From Achromobacter xylosoxidans A8 (GTDB taxonomy: Bacteria > Pseudomonadota > Gammaproteobacteria > Burkholderiales > Burkholderiaceae_B), in the NCBI RefSeq assembly GCF_000165835.1, contig NC_014640.1:4526001-4590000 (forward strand): a DNA stretch of 64,000 bases, written 5' to 3'. This document shows, one piece after another, positions 34,901-41,312 of the stretch; the first letter of the stretch is position 1, and the number at the start of each line of letters is the position of its first letter. Below the pieces are notes generated by a model. It did no database searches and was not told where the DNA came from. It worked only from the letters and a program-made list of their open reading frames with translations. The position numbers and the translations under genes are program-made.

Positions 34901-35129
34901 CCGCGCCGGACGGACCGACGTTGAATTGCGTGTAGCGGTTGTTGGACACGCCGCCGGCCGAAGGCGGCGCGATGTTGATGACGGGCACGCCGTTGCTGAC
35001 GCCAACGGAAGGCTTCGCGCCTGCCACGCTCTTGTCCACCGAGATCGGCAAGGTCTGCGCCAGCACTGGCGACCAGACCTGGGTAAAGACGACGGACCAG
35101 ACGATCAGGGAGCGAAGCTTGGACATCAT
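19929..35129 (-). CDS. Giant TpsA exoprotein: filamentous hemagglutinin / CdiA-type contact-dependent inhibition protein
   Basis: 5066 residues in one uninterrupted frame. A signal peptide (ending SPVLAQ, about residue 25) precedes a TPS secretion domain (about 30-270) with NPAGITCNGCGFLNADRATL. A long beta-helical repeat region (AGRDL-type repeats) runs to about 3200, broken by a Gly/Thr/Ser linker (about 399-455). Next come a Cys-containing non-repeat segment (about 3216-3610), a conserved CdiA segment (YKALLAAGAQFARDNG to LPDGTTETVLVPQVYL), a second repeat region, and a pretoxin part ending NRQLHPEE near 4816. The last 251 residues are the variable tail, including a hydrophobic Ala/Gly-rich helix segment, and could be a membrane-acting toxin. 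Secreted by the adjacent TpsB. Confidence 0.92.
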   Translation of the reverse strand: MMSKLRSLIVWSVVFTQVWSPVLAQTLPISVDKSVAGAKPSVGVSNGVPVINIAPPSAGGVSNNRYTQFNVGPSGAVLNNSGGASQTQLAGQVGGNPMLGNQRASTILNQVTAPNPSQLLGTLEVAGNRANVIVANPAGITCNGCGFLNADRATLTTGKPQVGPDGSIGFDIASGKIRIDGAGLNGANLSQVDLLARTLEINADVWADKLNVTAGAARVDYASGAVSAQAGEGAAPEVALDTAALGGMYANSVRLIGTEAGVGVNIGGNLVALTGDLQVTAAGDVRIAPRGTAQAAGNLRVDSGRDLAVQGAAQAGATAALAAARDVSVQGAVGAGGSLNVEAGGDVAVGAQGSLRTQGALRVAAGKDLSLSGGLLTSDQDLRAQSGRNLKVAGQAVVPQPGQGGGTGAGTGTGTGAGNGTGSGSGTGTGSGSDSGTGAEPGKTPEPAAPGEQSGGVSTAGGVVSAKEGVTLQAGRDMLLSRQVYASGALQAQAGADAVSEAGAQLQSGRGMAIRAGQGVTLAGAALTDGAMLIESTRDLRLDGSALAYGGALDLKSGGDLRMGAASKAQGKRVGLDAARDLRADGELVSENAAGLKAGREAAVGARVLARGDLDLSAQGATAVTGQLEALGRARLQSGAGIALTGSLSGNQGVDLRAAGPLAISGAVGAAAGELNLASGEDLSVSGSAQAGGPVVLRTLGALNVAGTVSSLAGLTAQAAGDATVNGKLLAGGPLLLAAIGQVAAGADSRLQSDGAMQLRAGQSLSVAGMAETNAGLTLGAGRDLRVDGAALAYGGQLSMNAGNDLRLTHASRAQGEGVSARAGGDLQADGAIAARGDVELMAGRDAQLGGKTVATRDVTLDSGGNLTIAQGALLEAERAAQIKAGQDAALAGAVRTNQGIGVEAGGKLRLDGETSSVAGAIDLLAGGDLSVGAQGKAYAGGALSGASGGALRVAGELAGQGGLSLASAGGATVDGRLLSGDVLSLRAGTDLGTGSAAQLQSSKGMTLSAGQDAQLAGIALSDGGISIDATRGLRLDGSALAYGGGLSMSAGRDLWLGDISKTQGKGISALAGRDLDVGGEMVALGSVALTAGRDAAIGAKLSADGGLTLRAQDTAKVTGQLEATGSASLQAGGDVALSGSLLSNQGTEMRAGGALDVSGTAGAAQGALSLASGGDMTVGGNAQSGGPLSMVAKGALNVSGTVSSLAGLTAQAAGDATINGKLRAGGPLLLETIGQLVAGADARLQSEDAMQLRARQDLILAGQAEANKSLTLNAARDLRVDGAALAYGGQLAMDAGKDLRLDHASRTQGEGVTARAGGDLLADGAMASRGDIALIAGRDASLGGKTVAAGDLKLDSGRNLTLAQSAQLDAEGKAQLKAGQDATLAGALRSNQGNRIEAGGALRLDGATSAASGGIDLLAGGDLTIGASGKALAGGTLRGESGGELSVAGELASQGALTLVSAGGATVDGKLLSGDALSLQAGKDLRTGSAAQLQSSKNMTLSAGQDASLAGAALSDGGIAIDAARDLRVDGSALAYGGELFMNAGSDLLLGNASKTQGKGVTAQATRDLIAGGEMVAAGSATLTAGRDAVFGAKLGADGDLTLRAQETAKVTGQLQATGAASLQTGGNVALSGSLLSNQGTELRAGGALDVSGTAGAAQGALTLAADGDMTVGGNAQAGGPLSMITKGALNVAGTASSLAGLTAQAGTDATITGKLLAGGPLLLEAIGQLLAGADARLQSEGAMALRAGQDLVLAGEAETNKGLTLEAGRDVRVDGAALAYGGQLVMNAGNDLRLADASRTQGAGVSGSAKGDVQAGGAMAARGDIVLNAGRDARIDSKAAATGNISLIAARDLVMGKTAQWDAEGSSRAQAGNDMTLAGAWRGNGDMSMDATGKLSVDGTLAASAGGLSLNAGGDLSMSGLARVAAKGAVSVTTLGDLRVAGALSSLDALTLQAARNAAVAGQVYAARGLDLKAGQALTAASGSHLQSDASMTLQAGQDLNLAGTALAEGGMSLDAARDLRVEGNALAYGGALRLKSGNDLLLGAGSQLQGKGVQADAGRDLALGGVLVSTAGAELQAVRDARADGKLGADGALDFSARGNLRIGAAAQLDASEQARIAAAGNLEMAGVMRGDKGASLTAGGRLDLSGTAASANGALDLIAGEDLALSAGSRALSGGALQARAGGSLTAAGTISSLADLILDAVADIRLEGQNLAAGKLALQAGGALATSADARLQADGSVDVQADSATLAGTLVAGQSAALRIDKDLAVDGTVLADAGALTVNSGGAMTLGGASALQAGGLLAAQAGGKLLANGTISGEQDITLKAGTDAELNGKTVANGTLRADAAWDLTIGQAGLAQGSSKLLLGAGQDLRIAGTAGTATGAGAAGGTLQAQAGRDLFITGTATAGSPIVLGAQRDIRIDGIATALEGGLTADAGANLLVGAGGRMQASDGLSARAGANLGSDGVIASGGGLTLAASGDVLLGGLAAALGERAAGNASITAGRDLIVKQNGQLQAAGTLTARADRDLYATGALSSVGDMLLAAARDARVDGTAATDANLTLTGRNVAVGAAGLAQAGRTLTATAQEALQAAGRMLAGGSQTLTAGDKITVDGTVAALQGDLSLTAQRGDIALGAASRLQAGGGLTALAGGALTAFGSAAAEQGMTLRAGTDATLGGVAATQAGALIASAGGKLTVTADGRLQSGAGLDLSAGGALLNAGVASAGTQAKLWAGSTLDNTGSVLAGGDLIATALGQLSNAGRFVAGVGADGALSQPGSITLTGGSIVHGGTSLAGKDLSLSGGSLNLAGGKLSAIGKVTLATPGDVDSRNAVVQGGALAINAANLHNQGGKLTSTGDATIKLGGTLNNTGGVIAAAGDARIEAASVVNRDGTLAARDLTITATGAVDNRGGLIQADNLLTLNAASLDNSGTLTAAGAPPKGVLGKVVSIVADRVNNQGGSIEAIENLSLGAKELDNTGGTIASQGSARIDADTLKNTQGTLQAGKSLTVIAQVLQGLGVLQSAGDLSFAYAGSLNQEGDISSGRDLNLSLGGALDNRAKISAGRDLSISADSLNNQASGQLLAGGQNRITVTQGLTNAGLIDGASTRITAGRVDNTGRIYGDAVSIQAGTLVNGAGAGGGAVIASRGSMDLGVGSLVNRDHALVYAGADLRIGGALDAAGRAIGQAGSLLNASATIEAAGNADISAASIRNQNDRYSNETVQVSSTSKVYFTPAGTTDMYDAETNWLCDEVTPMCSKDPAWLNDDPERMFLLPSTQYPASRYGPPFDYTPSKKGRGGETSPITPTYTPPDVGCSGGDAADLCWDRPEKFLYGSGERIWSVFGVTPPAGPMPVWVPPLYDNCAIIDGCAAEKARRKAYEEAYAAYKAPHMELEARIRAFNADFNNRLVGTFTYYQVQETVTETRTLSSDPGKILSGGAMTLTGSVTNDKSQIAAGGALTVAGPAINNIGAGGERTVTRTGTMTVTQARSRDRKEYSEAYNATLAGQPIELPVGTSGGNVAVQLNGSRPGASNGGAAPGPVLVASVGLPGGTVVRTVSHPAGIPDSQLYTVNGRPDAPYVVATDPRFVGQRPTVSSDYLLDLLSQPGALPGTSIGNGVGSGGGVTGVRNDQPGAAGTVNAGVGAGSVSTSGQGGATVGASNGLQGQRLDDQGNSGAVNAGVGAGSVSNAGQAGATVGANSGLDGQRLDAQGASGLAGAALGAGGSLSASGATAAADGQNLSGARLGSWDSLVPAGAKFLTPSGQPKRLGDGFYEQKLVSDQILATTGQRFLDKYSDNDSQYKALLAAGAQFARDNGIQLGVALTEAQQRQLSTDLVWLVEQTVTLPDGTTETVLVPQVYLLVREGDLKGDGTLMAGRNVKLEAEGDIVNSGTIGAREATVMTAGNIVNQGGGLIQGSTVDLAAREDLTNLVSLIKGDNVALKAGRDIALTSTAASENFGSTWGTHVSGVARVDAGNLNMQAGRDITLTAAQVSVKDDARLQAGRDIALETLTESHGESLVLKKNNRHDLSTSSEVSSTIAAGGNLTLVAGQDVNARAAEVTAGKQLAVGAGRDINLVAGVETGSAYDEVRYKTKSFLSSKTTHTISSSDWEQAKGSTFTGDTAVLMAGRDLNVVGSNVIGDNDVTLMANRDINIAAATESYKDYQYEKVTKSGFGGGGGFSVGYSKQQRTDWMKGESGGYSSSTVGSVGGNLTIDAGRDVGIFASNVLAQDGDISISGRNVAIIAGVGEARQHEYHEFKQSGITIGVAGGVLGAAQQIHGTLKQADDAKSGRLAAVKVGQAAYQAVQANRMLEAAEGTNATAADKENASAQIQISVGASKSVSETKRTQESVFGSSVMGGGNVSIVALGERGVPGSGNLSIIGSDVTGKNVLLGATNDLSLLSQAQSSTETSTNKNSGWKVGVGIGVSDSGSGGGINIFASGYMGSGNAKGNGTTYRETQISARDNLTLTSGRDTLLEGAQARADSIRADIGRNLTIASQQDTDRYNAKQKQANAGGSFSFGSMTGSAYIGASTGKTKSNYDSVIEQSGLYAGSGGFDVSVGKHTQLDGAVIASDADAAKNRLSTETLGFTDLKNKAEYKSTTVGVNLGMSGAFDVANKGGANKGGPSGFSFGQTSGSDSGTTYAAIAPGTIEVRSDKDSGRDSTAGLSRDTAGANGSIGQIFDKDKVREQLEFQQAFGQLGMQLAGDALKTLKEKDPDLWGEGKPGAIGLHAAVAGIAAALGGGNVAGAIAGTVAGDLATSLVKEQVEQAVAGLSGEAREQVTRVILNVIGSAAGGAAGGLSGAGGASVADMYNRQLHPEERAVAKKIADAIRAKGGDVSLEYIEDQMRQMSFVIGGTTYPGVPDVQIGGVTQTDSGAVWSNEAGSVVYVQKAGKVDPAIQAFIADFVNKSEIPYMAQYLPAPIFRDTSPRTGYIPIDDTVARYCATAECVAGLAPNMTQLGHVQQAIRAADNAAWVSSMAGRIAAAATAAGNAPVAGAATAIGAASSLFEQMVRPNWKKSVSDSTVDMVGAFASDRYPVLAPAINELAELVKSNGYLNSVGRR
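23991..24224 (-). repeat. Two tandem 39-codon repeats inside the TpsA gene
   Basis: Two adjacent 117-bp units encode Gly/Ala/Ser-rich repeats containing VNAGVGAGSVS, GATVGA and GQRLD. They share the string acgccggcattgac at 24085 and 24202, exactly 117 bases apart. They lie just after the non-repeat segment of the exoprotein and before its conserved CdiA segment, and probably form a flexible or extended spacer. Confidence 0.85.
28900..33620 (-). repeat. Higher-order tandem repeat, period exactly 1482 bp (494 codons), about 3.2 copies
   Basis: Several independent anchor strings recur at intervals of exactly 1482 bases. CCGTAGG/CCATAGG (ALAYGG codons) lies at 33481, 31999, 30517 and 29035. The string gccagcgag lies at 32992, 31510 and 30028. 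TTGG of a second ALAYGG site lies at 32739, 31257 and 29775. GCTTCCAG/GCTTGCAA lies at 33241, 31759 and 30277. Anchor ggatt recurs at 33606 and 32124. The unit therefore carries many beta-helix sub-repeats and has been duplicated in frame without indels. Spacing drifts by 6 bases beyond about 28.8 kb, which sets the lower limit; the outer limits are approximate. Confidence 0.9.
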
Positions 35130-35184
35130 GCGTATCCGGGTGGACTAAGAATGGACGGCGGTCAGGCGGCACGCGGCCGCCAGG

Positions 35185-36891
35185 TCAGAACTCGAACATC
35201 AGCACCGCCGCGAACACGGTCGAGGCGGTTTTCAGGGATTCAGGCTTTTTCAGCGGCCAGCCGGCGGACAGGTCATAGCTGGCATTGACATAGGGCATGG
35301 CGATCCGTCCGCGCAGCCCGGCCACGGCGCCGACCAGCGTGCGGCCAGACAGCGACGCCGCCGACGGACCGCCCACCCGGCCCACGTCCAGACCCGTGTA
35401 CAACTGGTGGCCAGGCACGCGCAGCAGCTTGTCCAGGCTCAGCGACAAGTCGTTGCGCAAGGTCCAGCCGTCCTCGGCGGCCAGCGTCATCTGGCCGTCG
35501 AAACCCCGCACCGCATAGCGGTTGCCGATGGTGAAGTAGTCGGACGGCACGATGGGCGTCTTGGCGTGCTGGATCTGCCAGTTCAATTGGTAGGCCCAGG
35601 GCTGCTCCGCCAGCTCGAACGGCAGATGCAGGCCGGCGTTGGCCGAAACGATGGTGCTGCGCCCGTTCCAGTCCGGATCGCCATAGACATAGCCGGGCCG
35701 GTCGGACAGCCCGGCGAGCGTGCCGCGCACGCCCCCGCCGATGTCCAACGCGGCGCGGCCCAAATAGTGGCGATGCCCCAGGTTGAACTCGTAGCCGGTG
35801 ACGTCGCGCCGCTGCACTTCGATGTCCACATCGTTGAGCGTGCTGGTGGTGCGCTTGCGCAGCAGGGTCAGCGATGAGGTGCCCTTGTAAGTGGCGCCGC
35901 GATACGGCACCACCGAGACGCCCGCCTGCACCTGCTTGGTGGTGCCGCCGTAGATGATGGGTTCATCGAAGCCGGCCACGGTCTGCCGGTAGGTCGATTT
36001 GCTGGCCCCGGCAAAGAAGGTCCAGTAGCCGAAGGGAACGCTGTAGTTCAGGGAAGCCGCGCGCGTGTTCGACTCCGCGTCGCGCCAGCGCGCATTGCTG
36101 TTCCATGACACCGACAACTGGTCGTACAGAAACAAGGGCGAGTCCAGGGTCAGGCCGGCGTTGACCTGGTACTTGCCGATAGCGTCCATACCGGCGTTGT
36201 CGCCGCCGATGTATCCATGCCAGCGCTTGCCGGTGCCGGGACGGATAAGGATGTCGGAATCACCCAGCTCCGGTCCGGGAGCGACGTCAATGGCCGCGTC
36301 GGCCTGGCTGCCCAACCTGCGGATGTTCTCCAGCGCCTGGTCCAGGTCGCGCTGGTTCACTTCGCCGCCCGGCCCGGTGGGCAAGGCCGTGCGCCACCAG
36401 CCTATGGCGCCCTCGCCCTTGACGGCGGAGATGCGGCCCGGCAGGTAGCGCAGCGTCAGCGTGCCCGCAGCCAGCGATTGTTCCGGCACGACCACCCGCG
36501 CGGTGACGAGTCCGCGATCGATCAACAGGCCGATCAGATGTTCCTGCAAGGCCCGCAGTCCCAGGCCGCCCACGCAATGGCCAATCACGGCATCGGCTGC
36601 GCGCGCCAGCGATTCGGCAGGCTGCGCTCCGTCCCAGACGACTTCCTTCAGGGCGAAGCAAGGCGTTTCGACCGGCAGGACCAAGCCGCCGGCAGCCGGC
36701 CCGGCGGGCGACAACACGTCTGGCCGTTCGGCCGCGCGGGCGCGCTGCGCCCCCAGTTCCTGCTCTTGACGACGTTCGATCTCGGTGGCGCGCAGGGCTG
36801 CCTCGGGCAGCGGCTGAGCGCCGGAACCGGCGGCAAAAAAGCCAGCCGCCAATGTGCCCGCGGCCATGCGCAGGCGCCAGTAGTGATTCAT
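35185..36891 (-). CDS. TpsB outer-membrane transporter (ShlB/FhaC/HecB/CdiB family)
   Basis: 568 residues. The signal peptide MRMAAGTLAAGFFAAGSGAQP is preceded by seven residues. A helix-linker region (about 30-75, rich in Glu and Arg) follows. POTRA domains cover about 76-230 (PCFALKEVVWDGA, GLVTARVVVPEQSL, RRLGSQADAAIDVAPG). A 16-strand barrel runs from about 235 to the terminal MFEF, including the conserved VRGF motif (NRYAVRGFDGQ) of loop L6. It exports the 5066-residue TpsA encoded 55 bases downstream. The shared 57-bp promoter element ends 49 bases upstream of the ATG. Usual family length is 550-590, so it is complete. Confidence 0.95.
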   Translation of the reverse strand: MNHYWRLRMAAGTLAAGFFAAGSGAQPLPEAALRATEIERRQEQELGAQRARAAERPDVLSPAGPAAGGLVLPVETPCFALKEVVWDGAQPAESLARAADAVIGHCVGGLGLRALQEHLIGLLIDRGLVTARVVVPEQSLAAGTLTLRYLPGRISAVKGEGAIGWWRTALPTGPGGEVNQRDLDQALENIRRLGSQADAAIDVAPGPELGDSDILIRPGTGKRWHGYIGGDNAGMDAIGKYQVNAGLTLDSPLFLYDQLSVSWNSNARWRDAESNTRAASLNYSVPFGYWTFFAGASKSTYRQTVAGFDEPIIYGGTTKQVQAGVSVVPYRGATYKGTSSLTLLRKRTTSTLNDVDIEVQRRDVTGYEFNLGHRHYLGRAALDIGGGVRGTLAGLSDRPGYVYGDPDWNGRSTIVSANAGLHLPFELAEQPWAYQLNWQIQHAKTPIVPSDYFTIGNRYAVRGFDGQMTLAAEDGWTLRNDLSLSLDKLLRVPGHQLYTGLDVGRVGGPSAASLSGRTLVGAVAGLRGRIAMPYVNASYDLSAGWPLKKPESLKTASTVFAAVLMFEF

Positions 36892-37349
36892 GCCGGTACG
36901 GCGCCTGCGGACGTGCGCGGCGCTCCTTGTTGTCTATGTATGAAACTAAATGTTTGCCAAGTTTGCCTTAACGCACAATTAATTACAATAAATATCTGAT
37001 TGTATACAGGCTACTATCAAAGCACTTAAATGAAATTAGGAGATAAAGACTGATTAATTGGGGCATGAATGCCATAGTTCCGGGGTGCGGAACTATCACG
37101 ATTGGACCAAGCGTGATTTGATATGAAACAAAACGCTAACAGCTCGGCCGCGCCGCCAGCAGCTGCTTTTTTGGTGCCAGCCTTTTTATTCGAGCATCTG
37201 GAGCGGATAAATAAGGGGCGTCCGAAAGCTTGCGGCCCACCTTGTTCATACCGGTTGCACACGGGTTATCCCGGATACGGCCACATCCACAAATCGTCAA
37301 TAATTCGCCAACGTTTTATCGCCGATCCGTCCCCTTCCCCTGCCAGCCC
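36892..37349. other. Divergent intergenic region between TpsB and the MarR-like regulator
   Basis: 458 bases without a supported gene. It contains the TpsB promoter element (36941-36997) in an AT-rich stretch up to about 37060. It also contains an inverted repeat ATCACG (37095-37100) and CGTGAT (37112-37117) with an 11-base centre, a possible operator. The rest is the leader of the MarR-like gene. Short open frames here have no ribosome site and no family resemblance. Confidence 0.5.
36941..36997 (-). promoter_or_regulatory. Shared 57-bp promoter element, TpsB copy
   Basis: On the minus strand TTGTAA (36988-36983), a 17-base spacer and CAAACT (36965-36960) form a candidate -35/-10 pair. The conserved plus-strand block TGAAACTAAATGT (36941-36953) would fall at the transcript start. 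It aligns ungapped with 15546-15602 upstream of a lipoprotein gene (43 of 57 identical). It lies 49 bases upstream of the TpsB ATG, so it is well placed to drive the tpsB-tpsA-immunity operon. Confidence 0.6.
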
Positions 37350-37862
37350 ATGCCTGTATCCGTCCGGGACGCCATTGTTTCCTCCTCCCACCTGGCCTCT
37401 TCAGCTCCCGAGCTTTCCGAAGTCGAATTCGGCCTGATCATCGCCTCGCATGCGTTCAACCGCTGGATGGTGCGCTGCATGGCCTGTGCGGGACTGCCCG
37501 AGCTGACCTCGCTGGACATCCTGGTGCTGAACCACGTATTCCATCGCGGCCGGGGCAAGAAACTGGCGGACATCTGCTTCACGCTCAATGTCGAAGACAC
37601 CCACCTGGTGAACTATTCGCTCAAGAAGCTGGAGCGCCTGGGCGTGGTGCAAAGCGCCAAGACTGGCAAGGAAGTGATCTACACGGCGACCGACGCTGGC
37701 GCAGCTGCGATCCAGCGCTACGCCGAAGTGCGCGAGCAGTGCCTCGTCAAACCCTTCATCGACTCCCCCGCCGCGGACGAAGCCAGCCATCAGCTGGCCA
37801 ACACCCTGCGCGCCCTTTCGGGCCTGTACGACCAGGCTGCCCGCGCCGCCACCTCGCTGTGA
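37350..37862 (+). CDS. MarR-like winged-helix regulator of the peptide transporter operon
   Basis: A 170-residue regulator. The winged-helix core is recognisable: LTSLDILVLNHVFHRGRGKKLADICFTLNV, then EDTHLVNYSLKKLERLGVVQSAKTGKEVIYTATDAG, where the recognition helix and wing match MarR proteins. Start ATG at 37350 gives MPVSVRDAIVSS and matches the expected N-terminus; the frame is open to 37230 but that part is not protein-like. It lies 9 bases upstream of the double-ATPase gene and is probably the local regulator of the import operon. Confidence 0.85.
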   Translation: MPVSVRDAIVSSSHLASSAPELSEVEFGLIIASHAFNRWMVRCMACAGLPELTSLDILVLNHVFHRGRGKKLADICFTLNVEDTHLVNYSLKKLERLGVVQSAKTGKEVIYTATDAGAAAIQRYAEVREQCLVKPFIDSPAADEASHQLANTLRALSGLYDQAARAATSL

Positions 37863-37871
37863 GAATCCACG

Positions 37872-39725
37872 TTGTCTAGCATTTCTGCATCCACTTCCGC
37901 CCCGCTGTTGTCCGTGCGCGGCGTGTCGGTCGACTTCAATACCGAAAACGGCGTGTTCCGCGCCGTCGACAACCTGGATTTCGAGGTGCGCCCCGGCCGG
38001 ACGCTGGCCATCGTCGGCGAATCCGGCTCGGGCAAGTCGGTCACGTCCATGGCCATCATGCGCCTGACCGACTACACCAGCGGCCGCATCGCCACGGGCC
38101 AGATCCTGTTCCGCGACAGCGCCGACCGCGAAATCGACCTGACCGCGGCCTCCGACGAAGACATGCGCGCCATCCGCGGCAACGACATCGCGATGATCTT
38201 CCAGGAGCCGATGACCTCGCTGAACCCGGTCTTCACCATCGGCGACCAGATCGTCGAGGCCATCATGCTGCACCAGCAGCTGTCGCGCTCGGCCGCGCGC
38301 CAGTCCGCATGCAAGCTGCTGGAAAAGGTGCGCCTGCCCGACGCCGAGCAGATGCTGGACCGCTATCCGCACCAGCTATCGGGCGGCATGCGTCAGCGCG
38401 TGATGATCGCGATGGCGCTGTCGTGCCAGCCGCGCCTGCTGATCGCCGACGAGCCGACCACGGCGCTGGACGTCACCATCCAGGCGCAGATCCTGAACAC
38501 CATCCGCGAACTGCAGCGCGATCTGGGCACCGCCGTGATCTTCATCACGCACGACATGGGCGTGGTGGCGGAAATGGCCGACGACGTGGTGGTGATGCTG
38601 CGCGGCAAGAAGGTCGAGCAAGGCACGGTGGACGAAATATTCAACGCACCCAAGCATCCCTACACCCGCGCGCTGCTGGCGGCGGTGCCGCGCCTGGGCA
38701 GCCTGACGGGCCGCGACCTGCCGCTGCGCACGCCGCAGACCGTGCTGGAAGGCGACACGCTGCGCGAAGTGGGCGAGACCCGCGAACAGGACACGGCGCG
38801 CTACGACGAACCGGTGCTGCGCGTGGAAAAGCTGACCACCCGCTTCGACGTGGGCCACAATTTCTTCGGCCGGGTCACGCACCGCGTGCATGCCGTGGAA
38901 GAAGTGAGCTTCGACGTCTATCCCGGTGAAACGCTGGCGCTGGTGGGCGAATCCGGCAGCGGCAAGTCCACCATCGGCAAGACCCTGCAGCAACTGGTGG
39001 CGCCGACCTCGGGCGCCGTGCGCTACAACGGCCAGGACATTTTCTCGATGGACAGCGCCGGCCGCCAGCGCCTGCGCCAGGAGATCCAGTACATCTTCCA
39101 GGATCCCTACGCTTCGCTGGATCCGCGCAAGACGGTGGCCTTCAGCATCGCCGAGCCGATCCGCACGCACGGCCTGCTGAGCGGCGAGGACGCCATCGCC
39201 CGCCGCATCGGCGAACTGCTGGAACAGGTCGGCCTGAAACCGGAACACGCCAAGCGCTATCCGCATGAATTCTCGGGCGGCCAGCGCCAGCGCGTATGCA
39301 TCGCGCGCGCGCTGGCCAGCAACCCAAAGCTGATCATCGCCGACGAATCCGTGTCGGCGCTGGACGTGTCGATCCAGGCGCAGATCCTGAACCTGCTGAT
39401 GGACCTGCAGAAGGACCGCGGCCTGTCCTATCTGTTCATCACGCACGACATGGCGGTGGTGGAAAAGGTCAGCCACCGCGTTGCGGTCCTGTATCTGGGC
39501 CAGATCGTCGAACTGGGCACCCGCCGCCAGATTTTCGAATCGCCGCAGCACGCGTACACGCGCAAGCTGCTGGCCGCCGTACCCGTGGCCGAGCCCGGCC
39601 GCCACATCGACACCTCGCTGATCGAAGGCGAGATCCCCAGCCCGGTACGGCGCGTCGGCGACGAGCCCGCCATCATTCCCCTGGTTGAATTCGCGCCCGG
39701 CCACCAGGTGGCCCGCGCGGCTTGA
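37872..39725 (+). CDS. Peptide ABC transporter, fused double ATP-binding protein (GsiA-like)
   Basis: 617 residues with two complete DppD/DppF-type ATPase domains. Domain 1 (about 10-270) has Walker A GESGSGKS, signature LSGGMRQR and Walker [13 protein letters not shown]. Domain 2 (about 315-575) has [16 protein letters not shown] and [12 protein letters not shown]. Each is followed by the oligopeptide-transporter C-terminal extension ([22 protein letters not shown]). It energises import of peptides through the two permeases downstream. The start must be TTG at 37872 (GAGA 7 bases upstream), because the first in-frame ATG falls after Walker A. Confidence 0.95.
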   Translation: MSSISASTSAPLLSVRGVSVDFNTENGVFRAVDNLDFEVRPGRTLAIVGESGSGKSVTSMAIMRLTDYTSGRIATGQILFRDSADREIDLTAASDEDMRAIRGNDIAMIFQEPMTSLNPVFTIGDQIVEAIMLHQQLSRSAARQSACKLLEKVRLPDAEQMLDRYPHQLSGGMRQRVMIAMALSCQPRLLIADEPTTALDVTIQAQILNTIRELQRDLGTAVIFITHDMGVVAEMADDVVVMLRGKKVEQGTVDEIFNAPKHPYTRALLAAVPRLGSLTGRDLPLRTPQTVLEGDTLREVGETREQDTARYDEPVLRVEKLTTRFDVGHNFFGRVTHRVHAVEEVSFDVYPGETLALVGESGSGKSTIGKTLQQLVAPTSGAVRYNGQDIFSMDSAGRQRLRQEIQYIFQDPYASLDPRKTVAFSIAEPIRTHGLLSGEDAIARRIGELLEQVGLKPEHAKRYPHEFSGGQRQRVCIARALASNPKLIIADESVSALDVSIQAQILNLLMDLQKDRGLSYLFITHDMAVVEKVSHRVAVLYLGQIVELGTRRQIFESPQHAYTRKLLAAVPVAEPGRHIDTSLIEGEIPSPVRRVGDEPAIIPLVEFAPGHQVARAA

Positions 39726-39779
39726 GCCGCATCCTCTTTCCACGTCGGCCGACCCGACTTCCCGTCCCTGGAGTTGAAC

Positions 39780-41312
39780 ATGCTCTCCCTACGCAAAACC
39801 TACACCGCCACCGCCCTGGCTTTGGCGCTGGGCGGCGCGCTGCCCGCCGTCTTCTCGACCGCGCATGCCGCCGGCACGCTCAATGTCGCCATCAACCAGG
39901 ACCCGGGCAGCTGGGATCCGATCGACACCTTCGTGACCTTCTGGGGTTCGGTGGGCAGCAACCTGTATGACGGCCTGACCATGCGCGGCGCCGACCTGAA
40001 ACTGCAGCCGGGCCTGGCCACCAGCTGGGAATACCTGGACGACAACAAGCGCCTGCGCTTCAAGCTGCGCGAAGGCGTCAAGTTCCACAACGGCGAACCC
40101 TTCAACGCCGAGGCCGTGAAGTTCACCTTCGAGCGCCTGTTGGGCGCGGAAGGCGCCAAGGGCCCGCAAAAAGCCAACTACGACTCGATCGGCGAGATCA
40201 AGGTGGTGGACGAATACACCGTGGACTTCATCCTGAAGCAGCCCGATCCCGTCCTGCTCACCAAGCTGGCCGGCTACGGCGCCATGATCGTGCCGCCCAA
40301 GTACATCAAGGAAAAGGGCGAGGACAACTTCAACATCAACCCAGTCGGCACCGGCCCGTTCAAGTTCGAAAGCTACCAGCCCAAGGTCAACGTGACGCTG
40401 ACGCGCAACGACGACTACTGGGGCGGCAAGCCCAAGCTGGACAAGGTGGTCTACCGCTTCATCGGCGAGCCCGGCACCCAAGTGGCCGAACTGCAAGCCG
40501 GCCGCATCGACATCGCCACCCTGATCCCGCTGGGCCTGATCGAAACCGTGAAGAAGTCCGGCAACGCCGACGTCATCTCCACGGGCGGCCCGGTTGCCTT
40601 TGCCCTGCGCTACAACACCAAGAACGGCATCACGCAGAACCGCGACGTGCGCCGCGCGCTGATCATGGCGGTGGACCGCGACGCCATCGTCAAGCAACTG
40701 CTGCTGGGCCAGGCCAAGACCATCGCCAGCTTCCAGGGCCCGCAATCGTTCGGCTACAACCCCGAGCAAAAGCCCCTGCCCTTCAACCCCGCCGAAGCCA
40801 AGAAGCTGCTGGCCGCCGCCGGCGTGAAGCCGGGCGCCACCGTGCAGATCGACGTGCGCGGCAGCGATTCGAACTTCCGCGAAGTGGCCCAGGCCGTGTC
40901 GGGCTACCTGCAAGGCGTGGGCGTGCGCGCCACGATCAAGCCGTATGAAACCGGCGTGCTGCTCAACGACATCATCCCGGGCGGCAAGACCGGCGAGATG
41001 TGGCAGAACCAGTGGGGCGGCTGGACCTACGACTACGACAACACGGCCTACCTGATGTACCACACGGGCCAGAAGTGGAACCCGTACGACAACGACGCCA
41101 AGCTCAACGGCATGCTGGAAGCGCAGCGCACGGTCTACGACGTGAAGAAGCGCGAAGCCATGCTGCAGGAGATCGCCGGCTACGTGGCCGACCAGGCGCT
41201 GGAACTGCCGCTGTACAGCCTGAACACGATTGTCGGGGTGAACAAGCGCGTGAAGGACCTGGAAGTGCCGGGCGACATCCGCTTCCGCTTCCTGAACGCC
41301 GCTATAGAGTAG
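39780..41312 (+). CDS. Peptide ABC transporter substrate-binding protein (DppA/OppA family)
   Basis: A 510-residue periplasmic SBP_bac_5 protein. The signal peptide MLSLRKTYTATALALALGGALPAVFSTAHA precedes AGTLNVAINQDPGSWDP. The family signature lies around residues 75-110 (LRFKLREGVKFHNGEPFNAEAVKFTFERLL). Further motifs are NPVGTGPFKFESYQ and the ALIMAVDRDAIV hinge segment. It binds oligopeptides or similar solutes and delivers them to the permeases. ATG at 39780 has TGGAG 6 bases upstream. The gap before the first permease gene holds a palindromic repeat, which may set the higher dose of binding protein. Confidence 0.95.
   Translation: MLSLRKTYTATALALALGGALPAVFSTAHAAGTLNVAINQDPGSWDPIDTFVTFWGSVGSNLYDGLTMRGADLKLQPGLATSWEYLDDNKRLRFKLREGVKFHNGEPFNAEAVKFTFERLLGAEGAKGPQKANYDSIGEIKVVDEYTVDFILKQPDPVLLTKLAGYGAMIVPPKYIKEKGEDNFNINPVGTGPFKFESYQPKVNVTLTRNDDYWGGKPKLDKVVYRFIGEPGTQVAELQAGRIDIATLIPLGLIETVKKSGNADVISTGGPVAFALRYNTKNGITQNRDVRRALIMAVDRDAIVKQLLLGQAKTIASFQGPQSFGYNPEQKPLPFNPAEAKKLLAAAGVKPGATVQIDVRGSDSNFREVAQAVSGYLQGVGVRATIKPYETGVLLNDIIPGGKTGEMWQNQWGGWTYDYDNTAYLMYHTGQKWNPYDNDAKLNGMLEAQRTVYDVKKREAMLQEIAGYVADQALELPLYSLNTIVGVNKRVKDLEVPGDIRFRFLNAAIE

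Noticed and set aside
37026..37437. Short open frames on both strands in the gap upstream of the MarR-like gene
   Set aside because: No ribosome sites and no protein-like composition; the region reads better as promoter and leader DNA.
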